Shown here: piece after piece, positions 22,585 through 30,050 of the stretch
Layout: each line of letters begins with the position of its first letter
How positions within the stretch are numbered: position 1 is the stretch's first letter
Source: an uncultured bacterium
GTDB lineage: Bacteria; Cyanobacteriota; Vampirovibrionia; Gastranaerophilales; Gastranaerophilaceae
DNA length: 64,000 nucleotides
NCBI GenBank assembly: GCA_949286705.1
Contig: CASEDF010000003.1
Location: forward strand, 91,721-155,720
Reading direction: 5' to 3'
Position numbers and translations under genes: made by a program
The notes under the pieces: model-generated
What the model was told of the DNA's origin: nothing
What the model saw: only the letters and a program-made list of their open reading frames with translations
Database searches by the model: none

Positions 22585-24447
22585 ATGGAAACAAAAAGCT
22601 TAAGTATAGATATAAAAGAAGAACAGCAAAAAGCACAGGAAAAAATACGTGAACAGGGTCTGAGGGTTCTTGTCTGCGCAGGAACAGGCTGCGTTGCAAA
22701 CGGGGCTTTAGGTGTAATCGAAAGATTCAAAGAACTGGGCGCTGACGTATCAGTTTTGACGGATTACGATAAAATGACAATAGTTCCGACCGGATGCCAC
22801 GGATTTTGCGAACAGGGCGTTCTGGTAAGCATTCCCGACAAGCACGTAACCTATGTTAAAGTCCGCTACAAAGACGTTGAAGAAATTTACGAAACCCACA
22901 TAAGAGGCGGACAGCCGGTTGAAAGACTTTTATACACGGATCCGCAGACAAAAGAACATATTTTTAAAGACGAAGATATTAATTTTTACGCAAAACAAAA
23001 CCGCACCGCGCTTAAAAACTGCGGAAACATAAACGCGGAAAGTATTGACGAAGCAATTGCGGTGAGAGGTTACGAGGCACTATATAACGTATTGACCGAA
23101 AATAACCCCGAAGGCGTAATTGAAACAATTGAAAAATCAGGCTTAAGAGGCAGAGGGGGCGGCGGTTTCCCGACCGGAAGAAAATGGCGCTTTACGGCAG
23201 CCAACCGCGGCGGAAAATCCTACGTGGTATGTAACGGTGATGAAGGCGACCCGGGCGCATTCATGGACAGAAGTATTATGGAAGGCGATCCGCATAAACT
23301 TCTTGAAGGTATGGCAATTGCAGCTTTTGCAATCGGCGCTGACGAAGGTTATATCTACGTAAGAGCCGAATACCCGCTTGCGATTGAACGTCTGAAAAAA
23401 GCAATAAAAGACGCCGAAGAAAGACATTTTTTGGGCGAAAACATAATGGGAAGCGGATTTTCCTTTACTATTCACATAAAAGAAGGCGCCGGAGCATTTG
23501 TTTGCGGCGAAGAAACCGCACTCATAGCATCAATAGAAGGCGAACGCGGAATGCCCAGACCAAAACCGCCGTTCCCTGCAAATAAAGGTTTGTTCGGCAG
23601 ACCGACATTGATTAACAACGTTGAAACACTCGCAAACGTGCCTGTTATAATGCTTAACGGCGCTGACTGGTTTGCACAAATGGGTACCGAAACTTCTAAA
23701 GGCACCAAAACATTTGCACTGACAGGTGAAGTTAATAATACGGGCTTAATCGAAGTTCCGATGGGCACAACCTTAAGACAAATCATCTTTGACATAGGCG
23801 GCGGAATAAGAGGCGGCAAAAAATTCAAAGCTGTCCAAATCGGCGGCCCGTCAGGCGGTTGTTTAACCGAAGAACATCTTGATTTGCCTATGGATTACGA
23901 CAGTCTTATAAAAGCAGGCGCAATGGTCGGCTCAGGCGGTCTGGTCGTAATGGCGGAAGATACCTGTATGGTTGAAGTTGCAAGATTTTTCATGAACTTT
24001 ACCAAAAACGAAAGCTGCGGAAAATGCGTTCCCTGCCGCGAAGGTACAAAAAACATGCTCAAAATCCTTGAAAAAATAGTTGCGGGAAAAGGCGAACTTT
24101 CGGATTTGGATTTGCTGGAAGAATTGGCACACACTGTTAAAGAAGGTTCATTGTGCGGGCTTGGAAAAACAGCTCCGAACCCTGTTTTGTCAACCTTAAA
24201 ATACTTCAGGGACGAATATATAGCACACATTGTCGATAAAAAATGCCCTGCAGGGGTTTGTACGGCAATGAAAAAAATCGTTATTAACGAAGAAAAATGC
24301 AAAGGATGTACAAAATGTGCAAGAACCTGTCCTGTAGGCGCTATTGAAGGCACGGTAAAACAACCGCACCACATAGATCAGGAAAAATGTATTAAATGCG
24401 AGGCATGCCTCAAGAGCTGTCCGTTTAAGGCAATTGAATTACAATAG
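22585..24447 (+). CDS. hydB: [FeFe]-hydrogenase NADH-binding subunit (HydB/HndC type, NuoF-like)
   Basis: 620 residues: N-terminal thioredoxin-like [2Fe-2S] domain (CAGTGC, PTGCHGFCEQG), the FMN/NADH domain with GRGGGGFPTGRKW (about 190) and NGDEGDPGAFMDRSIMEGDP, the SLBB region, the [4Fe-4S] site ESCGKCVPCREGTKNM, then a C-terminal 2[4Fe-4S] ferredoxin (CKGCTKCARTCPVGAI, CIKCEACLKSCPFKAI). This domain set is that of electron-bifurcating trimeric hydrogenases, where NADH and reduced ferredoxin are oxidised together. Cytoplasmic. Followed by hydA after 28 bases with a GAGGAAAATAGAA ribosome-binding site. Confidence 0.95.
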   Translation: METKSLSIDIKEEQQKAQEKIREQGLRVLVCAGTGCVANGALGVIERFKELGADVSVLTDYDKMTIVPTGCHGFCEQGVLVSIPDKHVTYVKVRYKDVEEIYETHIRGGQPVERLLYTDPQTKEHIFKDEDINFYAKQNRTALKNCGNINAESIDEAIAVRGYEALYNVLTENNPEGVIETIEKSGLRGRGGGGFPTGRKWRFTAANRGGKSYVVCNGDEGDPGAFMDRSIMEGDPHKLLEGMAIAAFAIGADEGYIYVRAEYPLAIERLKKAIKDAEERHFLGENIMGSGFSFTIHIKEGAGAFVCGEETALIASIEGERGMPRPKPPFPANKGLFGRPTLINNVETLANVPVIMLNGADWFAQMGTETSKGTKTFALTGEVNNTGLIEVPMGTTLRQIIFDIGGGIRGGKKFKAVQIGGPSGGCLTEEHLDLPMDYDSLIKAGAMVGSGGLVVMAEDTCMVEVARFFMNFTKNESCGKCVPCREGTKNMLKILEKIVAGKGELSDLDLLEELAHTVKEGSLCGLGKTAPNPVLSTLKYFRDEYIAHIVDKKCPAGVCTAMKKIVINEEKCKGCTKCARTCPVGAIEGTVKQPHHIDQEKCIKCEACLKSCPFKAIELQ

Positions 24448-24475
24448 TGCGGGATAATTTACGAGGAAAATAGAA

Positions 24476-26224
24476 ATGACAGATAAAAAAACATTATTTA
24501 TAGACGGTAAAGAAGTAGAATTCACGGATGAACCGAATTTATTGGAAGTAATCCGAAAAGCGGGAATGAATGTTCCGACATTCTGCTACCGCCCTGATTT
24601 AACCTCATTCGGCGCATGCAGAATGTGTGTTGTGGAAGTTGAAGGCAGAGGAATACAATCCTCCTGCACAATGCCGCCGGAAGCGGGTTTAAAAATTCAT
24701 CTTAATACCGAAAAGACCAGAAGAATAAGGAAAACAGTTCTGGAATTATTGCTGGCAAACCACGACAGAAGCTGTTTGACCTGCGAAAAATCAGGTGACT
24801 GCGAACTTCAAAAATACGCTGAAGAATACGGAATTACAAAAATCAGATATGCCGAAAAAGAGGATTACCTGCCGATAGACGACAGCTCCCCCTCAATAGT
24901 CAGAGATCCGAACAAATGTATTTTGTGCGGTGCGTGCGTAAGAGCCTGCTCTGAATTTCAGGGGCATTCTGTACTGGGTTTTGCCAACAGAGGCTCAAAA
25001 ACAGTCGTAGAGCCAATGAACGGCAGACCGCTCGGACAGGTTGACTGTGTAAACTGCGGACAATGCGTTGCGGTTTGCCCGACAGGAGCATTAACGATTA
25101 AATCATCACTGGATGATGTCTGGGCAAGGATTACAAACCCGGAGGTGAAAGTTATCGCGCATATGGCACCGTCAGTCAGAGTTGCACTGGGCGAAATGTT
25201 CGGACTTGAACCGGGTGAAAACACTATCGGAAAAATTGATGCTGCGCTCAGAAGAATAGGATTTGACATGGTATTTGATACCAATTTCGGGGCGGACTTA
25301 ACGATTATGGAAGAAGCAACGGAATTTGTTGAAAGACTAAAATCAGGTCAAAATCTTCCGTTATTTACATCGTGCTGTCCTGCGTGGGTTAAGTATCTTG
25401 AGATGATGCACCCTGATATGCTTAATCACCTTTCAAGCTGCAAATCCCCTATGTCAATGCAGTCGCCGGTTCTGGTCGATTTAATCCCGAAAATGCTTGG
25501 AATCCAGCGCGAAAACCTTACAGTCGTTGCAATAATGCCGTGTACAGCGAAAAAATATGAAGCCTTGCGCCCTGAATTAAGCCAAAACGGACGTCAGGAC
25601 ACGGATTTTGTACTTACGACAAAAGAACTCGGCAAAATGATAAAGAGTGCGGGAATTGATTTTAATTCGCTGGAACCCGAAGCACCTGATTCACCGTTCG
25701 GGGAGTATACAGGTGCCGGAACAATATTCGGCGCATCCGGCGGGGTTGCGGAAGCAGCTGTCAGAACGGCTTATGAATTTGCAACCGGCGAAGTTCTCCA
25801 AAACGTTGATATCAAAGAAATGCGCGGCACAACAAACAGGTGCAAAGATGTTGAAATCGACATCAAAGGCACAAAAGTTGTCGTAAGGGTAGTGTCAACG
25901 CTTAAAGAGGCTGAAAAATCAATTAAAGAAATCAAAGAAGGAAAAGCACAATTCCAGATGCTTGAAGTTATGGCATGCCCCGGAGGCTGCATAAACGGCG
26001 GCGGACAACCCGCAAGTTTTAATGACAGCAAAATCAAGCAGGAACGCGCAGAAGGATTATACAAAGAGGACGAACAGCTTCCTATACGTAAATCGCATAT
26101 GAATCCTTCAGTTCAAAAACTTTATCAGGAATTTTTGGAACATCCGAATTCCCATAAGGCGCACGAAATCCTGCATACCGTATACACGGACAGATTCGCG
26201 GGGTCATATAAAGATATTAAATAA
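24476..26224 (+). CDS. hydA: [FeFe]-hydrogenase catalytic subunit (HydA/HndD type)
   Basis: 582 residues. N-terminal [2Fe-2S] (FGACRMCVVEVEG), His/Cys-ligated cluster region (CLTCEKSGDCELQ), two [4Fe-4S] sites (CILCGACVRAC, CVNCGQCVAVCP), then all three H-cluster signatures: L1 TSCCPAWVKY, L2 MPCTAKKYE and L3 EVMACPGGCINGGGQP. The C-terminal small-subunit helix (PNSHKAHEILHTVYTDRF) is present. Produces H2, regenerating NAD+ and ferredoxin during fermentation. The accessory maturases HydE/F/G are not in this window. It is intact with no missing cluster ligand. Confidence 0.96.
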   Translation: MTDKKTLFIDGKEVEFTDEPNLLEVIRKAGMNVPTFCYRPDLTSFGACRMCVVEVEGRGIQSSCTMPPEAGLKIHLNTEKTRRIRKTVLELLLANHDRSCLTCEKSGDCELQKYAEEYGITKIRYAEKEDYLPIDDSSPSIVRDPNKCILCGACVRACSEFQGHSVLGFANRGSKTVVEPMNGRPLGQVDCVNCGQCVAVCPTGALTIKSSLDDVWARITNPEVKVIAHMAPSVRVALGEMFGLEPGENTIGKIDAALRRIGFDMVFDTNFGADLTIMEEATEFVERLKSGQNLPLFTSCCPAWVKYLEMMHPDMLNHLSSCKSPMSMQSPVLVDLIPKMLGIQRENLTVVAIMPCTAKKYEALRPELSQNGRQDTDFVLTTKELGKMIKSAGIDFNSLEPEAPDSPFGEYTGAGTIFGASGGVAEAAVRTAYEFATGEVLQNVDIKEMRGTTNRCKDVEIDIKGTKVVVRVVSTLKEAEKSIKEIKEGKAQFQMLEVMACPGGCINGGGQPASFNDSKIKQERAEGLYKEDEQLPIRKSHMNPSVQKLYQEFLEHPNSHKAHEILHTVYTDRFAGSYKDIK

Positions 26225-26261
26225 AATTAAGGGTCGGGTTAAGCTCCGGCCCTTTTTCTAA

Positions 26262-26425
26262 AGTGAATAAGGGAATAAGTTGTATCATAGATTAATCTAT
26301 GCGGGAGTTCTCCAATTTTCATTTTATATAACGAATGATATAACACCTCACGCCACTCACTTCACTCACTCTAAAAACTTCTTACTGTCCCAGTATCTTA
26401 GTAACTTTTATCAAAGATTCTAAAA
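26262..26425. repeat. Octanucleotide-flanked intergenic element (AATAAG / CTTAGTAT type)
   Basis: GAATAAGGGAATAAGTT, core AGATTAATCTATGCGGGAGT then TCTCCAATTTTCATTTTATA, then CACTCACTTCACTCACTC and CTTACTGTCCCAGTATCTTAG octamers. Right flank here does not match the left, unlike 18655. Confidence 0.65.
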
Positions 26426-26430
26426 AACTG

Positions 26431-26459
26431 TTGACAAGAAAATTTGTTCTTGATAGACT
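26431..26459 (+). promoter_or_regulatory. Promoter of tRNA-Lys
   Basis: TTGACA, 17-base spacer, TAGACT; leader of about 28 bases, short compared with the other tRNA genes here. Confidence 0.6.
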
Positions 26460-26493
26460 AAAAACATTGACAGTCGAAATGAATAGCAAATAA

Positions 26494-26566
26494 GCGCTTG
26501 TAGCTCAGCAGGTAGAGCACTCCCCTTTTAAGGGATAGGTCGCGCGTTCGAATCGCGCCAAGCGCA
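26494..26566 (+). tRNA. tRNA-Lys (TTT)
   Basis: Acceptor GCGCTTG paired with CAAGCGC, D-arm GCTCAGCAGGTAGAGC, anticodon loop CTTTTAA giving TTT, T-arm GCGCG-TTCGAAT-CGCGC, discriminator A. 73 nt, no encoded CCA. Confidence 0.95.
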
Positions 26567-26807
26567 AAATAAAAGAGGACATAAAGTCCTCTTTTATTTT
26601 GCTGTTTAGCCAAGATTTAAATGCTTATTGCGTTCGAGCGGATTTTGCGTAGTGCGCCGTGTGAGCGAAGCGAACCCAGCACGAAGTGGCGCGGAGCTAA
26701 CGAACGGAATTTTTACTAAGTAAAAATGAAGTGAGTGACAGCGTAGCGTGAAGCAATAATCCAAGACCGCGTGGAGCAAATCCAAGACAAATCGCGCCAA
26801 GCGCAAA
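26551..26807. mobile_element. att-like direct repeat pair bracketing a 240-bp remnant at tRNA-Lys
   Basis: The last 16 bases of tRNA-Lys plus two (AATCGCGCCAAGCGCAAA, 26551-26568) recur exactly at 26790-26807. The sequence between holds a terminator, a T-arm-like GCGTTCGAGCGG core and GAGCGAAGCGAAC motifs but no gene. Just right of the second copy, ATGCTCACA occurs twice (26832-26849), like integrase arm sites. I read this as a leftover of an element that integrated into the tRNA 3' end; no integrase is present. Confidence 0.5.
26566..26600. terminator. Perfect 15-bp terminator hairpin after tRNA-Lys
   Basis: AAAATAAAAGAGGAC, loop ATAAA, then its exact inverse ending in TTTTATTTT. Confidence 0.85.
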
Positions 26808-26870
26808 TTTTTATACCCTTAGTATGCCAAATGCTCACAAAATGCTCACAGTTGCAGCTTATTTATTATC

Positions 26871-27434
26871 TTACTTAATATGCACGAATTTTTTAGCGCA
26901 GTCGAACATGGAGTTTACAAGCGCGGCATTTGAATAAATATTCATACCGTTGATCTCCAGAACCTGTTTCATTCGTTTTTCCCACATATTATAAACCTCG
27001 TCGACCGTCAAATCCAGAACCTGACCTATCATTGACAATTCCTTAAAATCAATGGGCACAGGCATTACACCGCGCAAAATATCCACAATATCCAGACGTT
27101 TTTTTCGCGGAAAAGCTTTCAAAAAATTCACGACAGACATTTTTTTAGACTTTAGAGCATCTTTTATAAATTCCACGGAATCGTCAAGCAAAACAGGCTC
27201 CTGCGGGATTTTATATTCCTCAAATTCTTCAGGCTCAACCTCCATAACCGTTGCAATCCGTTCCAGCGTAGTGCCGCGGGTTGAAAACGGTATCGATTCA
27301 TCTATCAAGTTATATACATACGAAAGCGTTACCCCTATCATTTCCGCGAAATCTTTCTTGTGCAAAGCGTTTTTTTCAAGAAACCTTGCGACTTTTTCCG
27401 AACTTTTTTGTTGAATTATCTGTTTATCTTTCAT
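26871..27434 (-). CDS. XRE-type helix-turn-helix transcriptional regulator
   Basis: 187 residues; an N-terminal Cro/C1-like HTH (VARFLEKNALHKKDFAEMIG, then VTLSYVYNLI, about 15-45) followed by a helical region with no recognised domain. GAGG ribosome-binding site upstream. It sits 64 bases from the att-like repeat at tRNA-Lys, so it may be a repressor left by an integrated element or a host gene at the junction. A candidate operator, TGTCGGTAAATCGACA (27500-27515), lies in the divergent gap to pth. Confidence 0.75.
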   Translation of the reverse strand: MKDKQIIQQKSSEKVARFLEKNALHKKDFAEMIGVTLSYVYNLIDESIPFSTRGTTLERIATVMEVEPEEFEEYKIPQEPVLLDDSVEFIKDALKSKKMSVVNFLKAFPRKKRLDIVDILRGVMPVPIDFKELSMIGQVLDLTVDEVYNMWEKRMKQVLEINGMNIYSNAALVNSMFDCAKKFVHIK

Positions 27435-27499
27435 AATTTAATCCTCACAATTGAACTTACCTTCAAAATACGTTTATCTTATCGATTTGTTAAGCGAAA

Positions 27500-27515
27500 T
27501 GTCGGTAAATCGACA
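27500..27515. promoter_or_regulatory. Candidate operator palindrome between the XRE regulator and pth
   Basis: TGTCG-GTAAAT-CGACA inverted repeat in the 130-bp divergent region. Related half-sites (ATCGATTTGT) lie just left. Confidence 0.3.
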
Positions 27516-27564
27516 CGGTAATATTTATTTACGTTAAAATAATAAATATAAAAGGTTTTTGAAA

Positions 27565-28122
27565 ATGAAATTAGTTACAGGGTTAGGAAATATCGGAGAA
27601 AAATACTGTTTTACACGCCACAACGCAGGATTTATGGTCGTCGACAAATGGGCGCTTGAAAATAACCTGCAATTCAGAGAAGAAAAAAAATTCAAATGTC
27701 TTATGACAAAATTCAATTTCAACGGCGAGGATATAATTATCGCAAAGCCCACAACATTTATGAACCTGTCGGGTGAAGCTGTCGGCGCTCTTTGTAATTT
27801 CTACAAAATAGATATAAAAGATGTTTTGATAATTTTTGACGATATAGCACTGGATTTGGGGAGGCTGAGGTTCCGTAAAACAGGCTCTGACGGCGGTCAT
27901 AACGGGATTAAATCAATTATAAAGCACCTGGTGACAACTGATTTTGCAAGATTAAAAGTGGGTATAGGTCCGCAGCCGCCGATTCCGTCGGAGAATTATG
28001 TTCTCGGGACTTTTACAAAAGAGCAGGCGGAAATCTTGAAACCAACGCTTTCGCGTGCCGTAAGCGCGGTTGAGTGTTATCTCACGGACGGAATTGAAAA
28101 GGCTCAGAATATTTTCAATTAG
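27565..28122 (+). CDS. pth: Peptidyl-tRNA hydrolase
   Basis: Recycles peptidyl-tRNA by cutting the ester bond. 185 residues. N-terminal KLVTGLGNIGEKYCFTRHNAGF with catalytic His (about 20), KPTTFMNLSGEAV, DDIALDLGRLRFRKTGSDGGHNGIKSI with catalytic Asp (about 93) and HLVTTDFARLKVGIG. ATG 27565 chosen; two codons further upstream a TTG would add only MK. Confidence 0.95.
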   Translation: MKLVTGLGNIGEKYCFTRHNAGFMVVDKWALENNLQFREEKKFKCLMTKFNFNGEDIIIAKPTTFMNLSGEAVGALCNFYKIDIKDVLIIFDDIALDLGRLRFRKTGSDGGHNGIKSIIKHLVTTDFARLKVGIGPQPPIPSENYVLGTFTKEQAEILKPTLSRAVSAVECYLTDGIEKAQNIFN

Positions 28123-28178
28123 CCAATCGGACTTTTCAAACAAAATATTTTGTGTATAATGAACTCAAGGAGTATAAA

Positions 28179-29576
28179 ATGAGCATACAAACAGCAGAAC
28201 AATTTGAAGCCAACGAACAATACGAACAGGCTTATGAAGAATATAAAAAAGAACACGAAAAACGCCCGAATGATTTGAGTATAACCGAACGCCTCGGACA
28301 CTTAGCAATGATGCTTAACAAAAAAGACGAAGCAGCGGATTATTATATACAAATTCTCGAAAAAGACATGACAAATACGCTTTGCTATGAACAGCTGATG
28401 GATATTTATGTTGATACAGACAGATACAAATACTATATCTATCGCGGGAATTTGCATTCAGTTGAGCATAAACTTGAACATGCAATAAATGACTACAAAA
28501 AAGCCCTTAATCATGCGGAAAACGAACGCGATATTGTCATGACACGTTTTACGCTTGCCAACTTGTACGACCAGACAGGAAATACGACAAAAGCAATCGA
28601 TGAATTTTTGAAAACCCTTGAATACGAAGAAAACCACGAAGAAGTTTTCCTCAAACTTGCGGATTTATACATAAAAGAAGATATGCTCACAAGCGCAATT
28701 GATGTGCTTGAACGCGCTCAAAAACGCTTTGATACTGATAACGTCAGAGAAAATCTTGCAAAACTGTATCTCAGGAATAATCAGCCCGAACTTGCAAAAG
28801 ATTTGACTAAAGATGATTTATTAAAAATCAAGTGTATGCTCCAATCCGGCGAAGATACCGATGCCGAGAAAAAATTGCAGTTAATTGAGCCGTTTTATAA
28901 AAACAACCCCGAATATTACGCACTCAGAGCGGAATACTATTACACACAGGGCGAATACGATAAAGCGCTTGAATACGTTGAAAAATACAACGAGCTTAAC
29001 AGAAATTCAGCGCTTGTGTACCAGATGCGCGCTTTGATTTTTGAAGGTAAAAACGACGAATACAGCGCTCACCTCAACTGGGGTAAATATAACCTTGTCC
29101 GCGGCAATAAAGACATTGCGGTCAATGAATTTTTAAACGCATGGCAAATGAAAGAAGATGATGTGGATTTGATGAATACCCTTGCTGTTTTACTGGAAGA
29201 AACAGGGGACAAAAACCACGCTGTTGAATTCTGGGAAAGGATTTCCAAAGCTGAACCGACAAACAAAAAAGCGCTTGAAAAGCTTTCCGATTTCAGAGAA
29301 AATATAGGCGATTACAGAGCGGAAGCGGATTATCTTGAGAAATGGTACGAACTTGATAAACGCAACGCGATTGTAGTCAGACGGCTTGCAAAAGTTTACG
29401 AAAAAATAAAAAATAAGCCTGATGCCGTCGAATTTTACAAAAAATACCTTGAACTTGCAAAAGGCGCTCAGGATTATGCACAAATCGAGCAAAAACTCCA
29501 AAAGCTTGAACATACGGAATTTGTTCAGGAAGATGAAGGTTTACTTGATAAAATAATGCGATTTTTCAACAAATAA
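28179..29576 (+). CDS. Tetratricopeptide-repeat protein
   Basis: 465 residues of helical repeats (for example EQYEQAYEEYKKEHEKRPND, LGHLAMMLNKKDEAADYYIQ, FTLANLYDQTGNTTKAIDEF, YYYTQGEYDKALEYVEKYNE), about ten TPR or TPR-like units, ending with a short amphipathic tail LLDKIMRFFNK. Scaffolding or binding role; partner unknown. No signal peptide. Start at 28179 follows AAGGAG; the frame upstream to 28152 has no ribosome-binding site. Followed nine bases later by a small hypothetical gene. Confidence 0.9.
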   Translation: MSIQTAEQFEANEQYEQAYEEYKKEHEKRPNDLSITERLGHLAMMLNKKDEAADYYIQILEKDMTNTLCYEQLMDIYVDTDRYKYYIYRGNLHSVEHKLEHAINDYKKALNHAENERDIVMTRFTLANLYDQTGNTTKAIDEFLKTLEYEENHEEVFLKLADLYIKEDMLTSAIDVLERAQKRFDTDNVRENLAKLYLRNNQPELAKDLTKDDLLKIKCMLQSGEDTDAEKKLQLIEPFYKNNPEYYALRAEYYYTQGEYDKALEYVEKYNELNRNSALVYQMRALIFEGKNDEYSAHLNWGKYNLVRGNKDIAVNEFLNAWQMKEDDVDLMNTLAVLLEETGDKNHAVEFWERISKAEPTNKKALEKLSDFRENIGDYRAEADYLEKWYELDKRNAIVVRRLAKVYEKIKNKPDAVEFYKKYLELAKGAQDYAQIEQKLQKLEHTEFVQEDEGLLDKIMRFFNK

Positions 29577-29585
29577 GGAGAAATT

Positions 29586-29984
29586 ATGCAGGTTAACAGA
29601 ATAAATTCAAACCCGTCTTTCGGAGTAAAAATTCCGACAACAGAACTGATAGGATTTGTGTGTAATGCACCGGTTACGGAAAATAAATTTGCATCAGCCG
29701 CGCAGACTATTACGAAACTTACAAACGGAAAAACTCAGGCGCTGCATTTGAATGCACTGAATTTACACCATGTTGCAACACAAATGGGCGAAACCATAAA
29801 AACAAAATTCCCTCAAATTGCTGATGCGGCGCGCAAAGTTGACAACTATGCCAAAAAACTTACAAGTCATAATACCCCTATGAATGAGTATCTCGGGAAA
29901 ATTGAAAGACGCTTAAGAGCTTTCAACAAATCACTCGGTGAAGAATTTGATATAAAAGATTTTGAAAATACCACATGGGTTTAA
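29586..29984 (+). CDS. Hypothetical protein with N-terminal NPSFG motif
   Basis: 132 residues, preceded by AAGGAGAAATT and nine bases after the TPR gene, so probably co-transcribed. Starts with NRINSNPSFGVKIP, a short motif shared in style with other proteins in the window (KITFKGE at 40232, KVNFGNL in the transglycosylase). The remainder is helical, with no membrane segment. Not recognised. Confidence 0.65.
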   Translation: MQVNRINSNPSFGVKIPTTELIGFVCNAPVTENKFASAAQTITKLTNGKTQALHLNALNLHHVATQMGETIKTKFPQIADAARKVDNYAKKLTSHNTPMNEYLGKIERRLRAFNKSLGEEFDIKDFENTTWV

Positions 29985-30025
29985 TTTTTTACGGGCATTC
30001 TTTGCTAATGCACACAATTATTATA

Positions 30026-30050
30026 AAAAAGAGGTCTTACGACCTCTTTA
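30026..30050. terminator. Bidirectional terminator between the NPSFG gene and clpC
   Basis: AAAGAGGTC, loop TTAC, GACCTCTTT with flanking A and T tracts; it overlaps the clpC stop codon. Confidence 0.75.

Noticed and set aside
22089..26224. Respiratory complex I genes
   Set aside because: NuoE/F-like subunits are followed by a HydA with all three H-cluster motifs, so this is a hydrogenase.
26570..26789. Protein gene in the tRNA-Lys remnant
   Set aside because: Only a short minus-strand frame with no ribosome-binding site; composition is repetitive GAGCGAAGCGAAC-type sequence.
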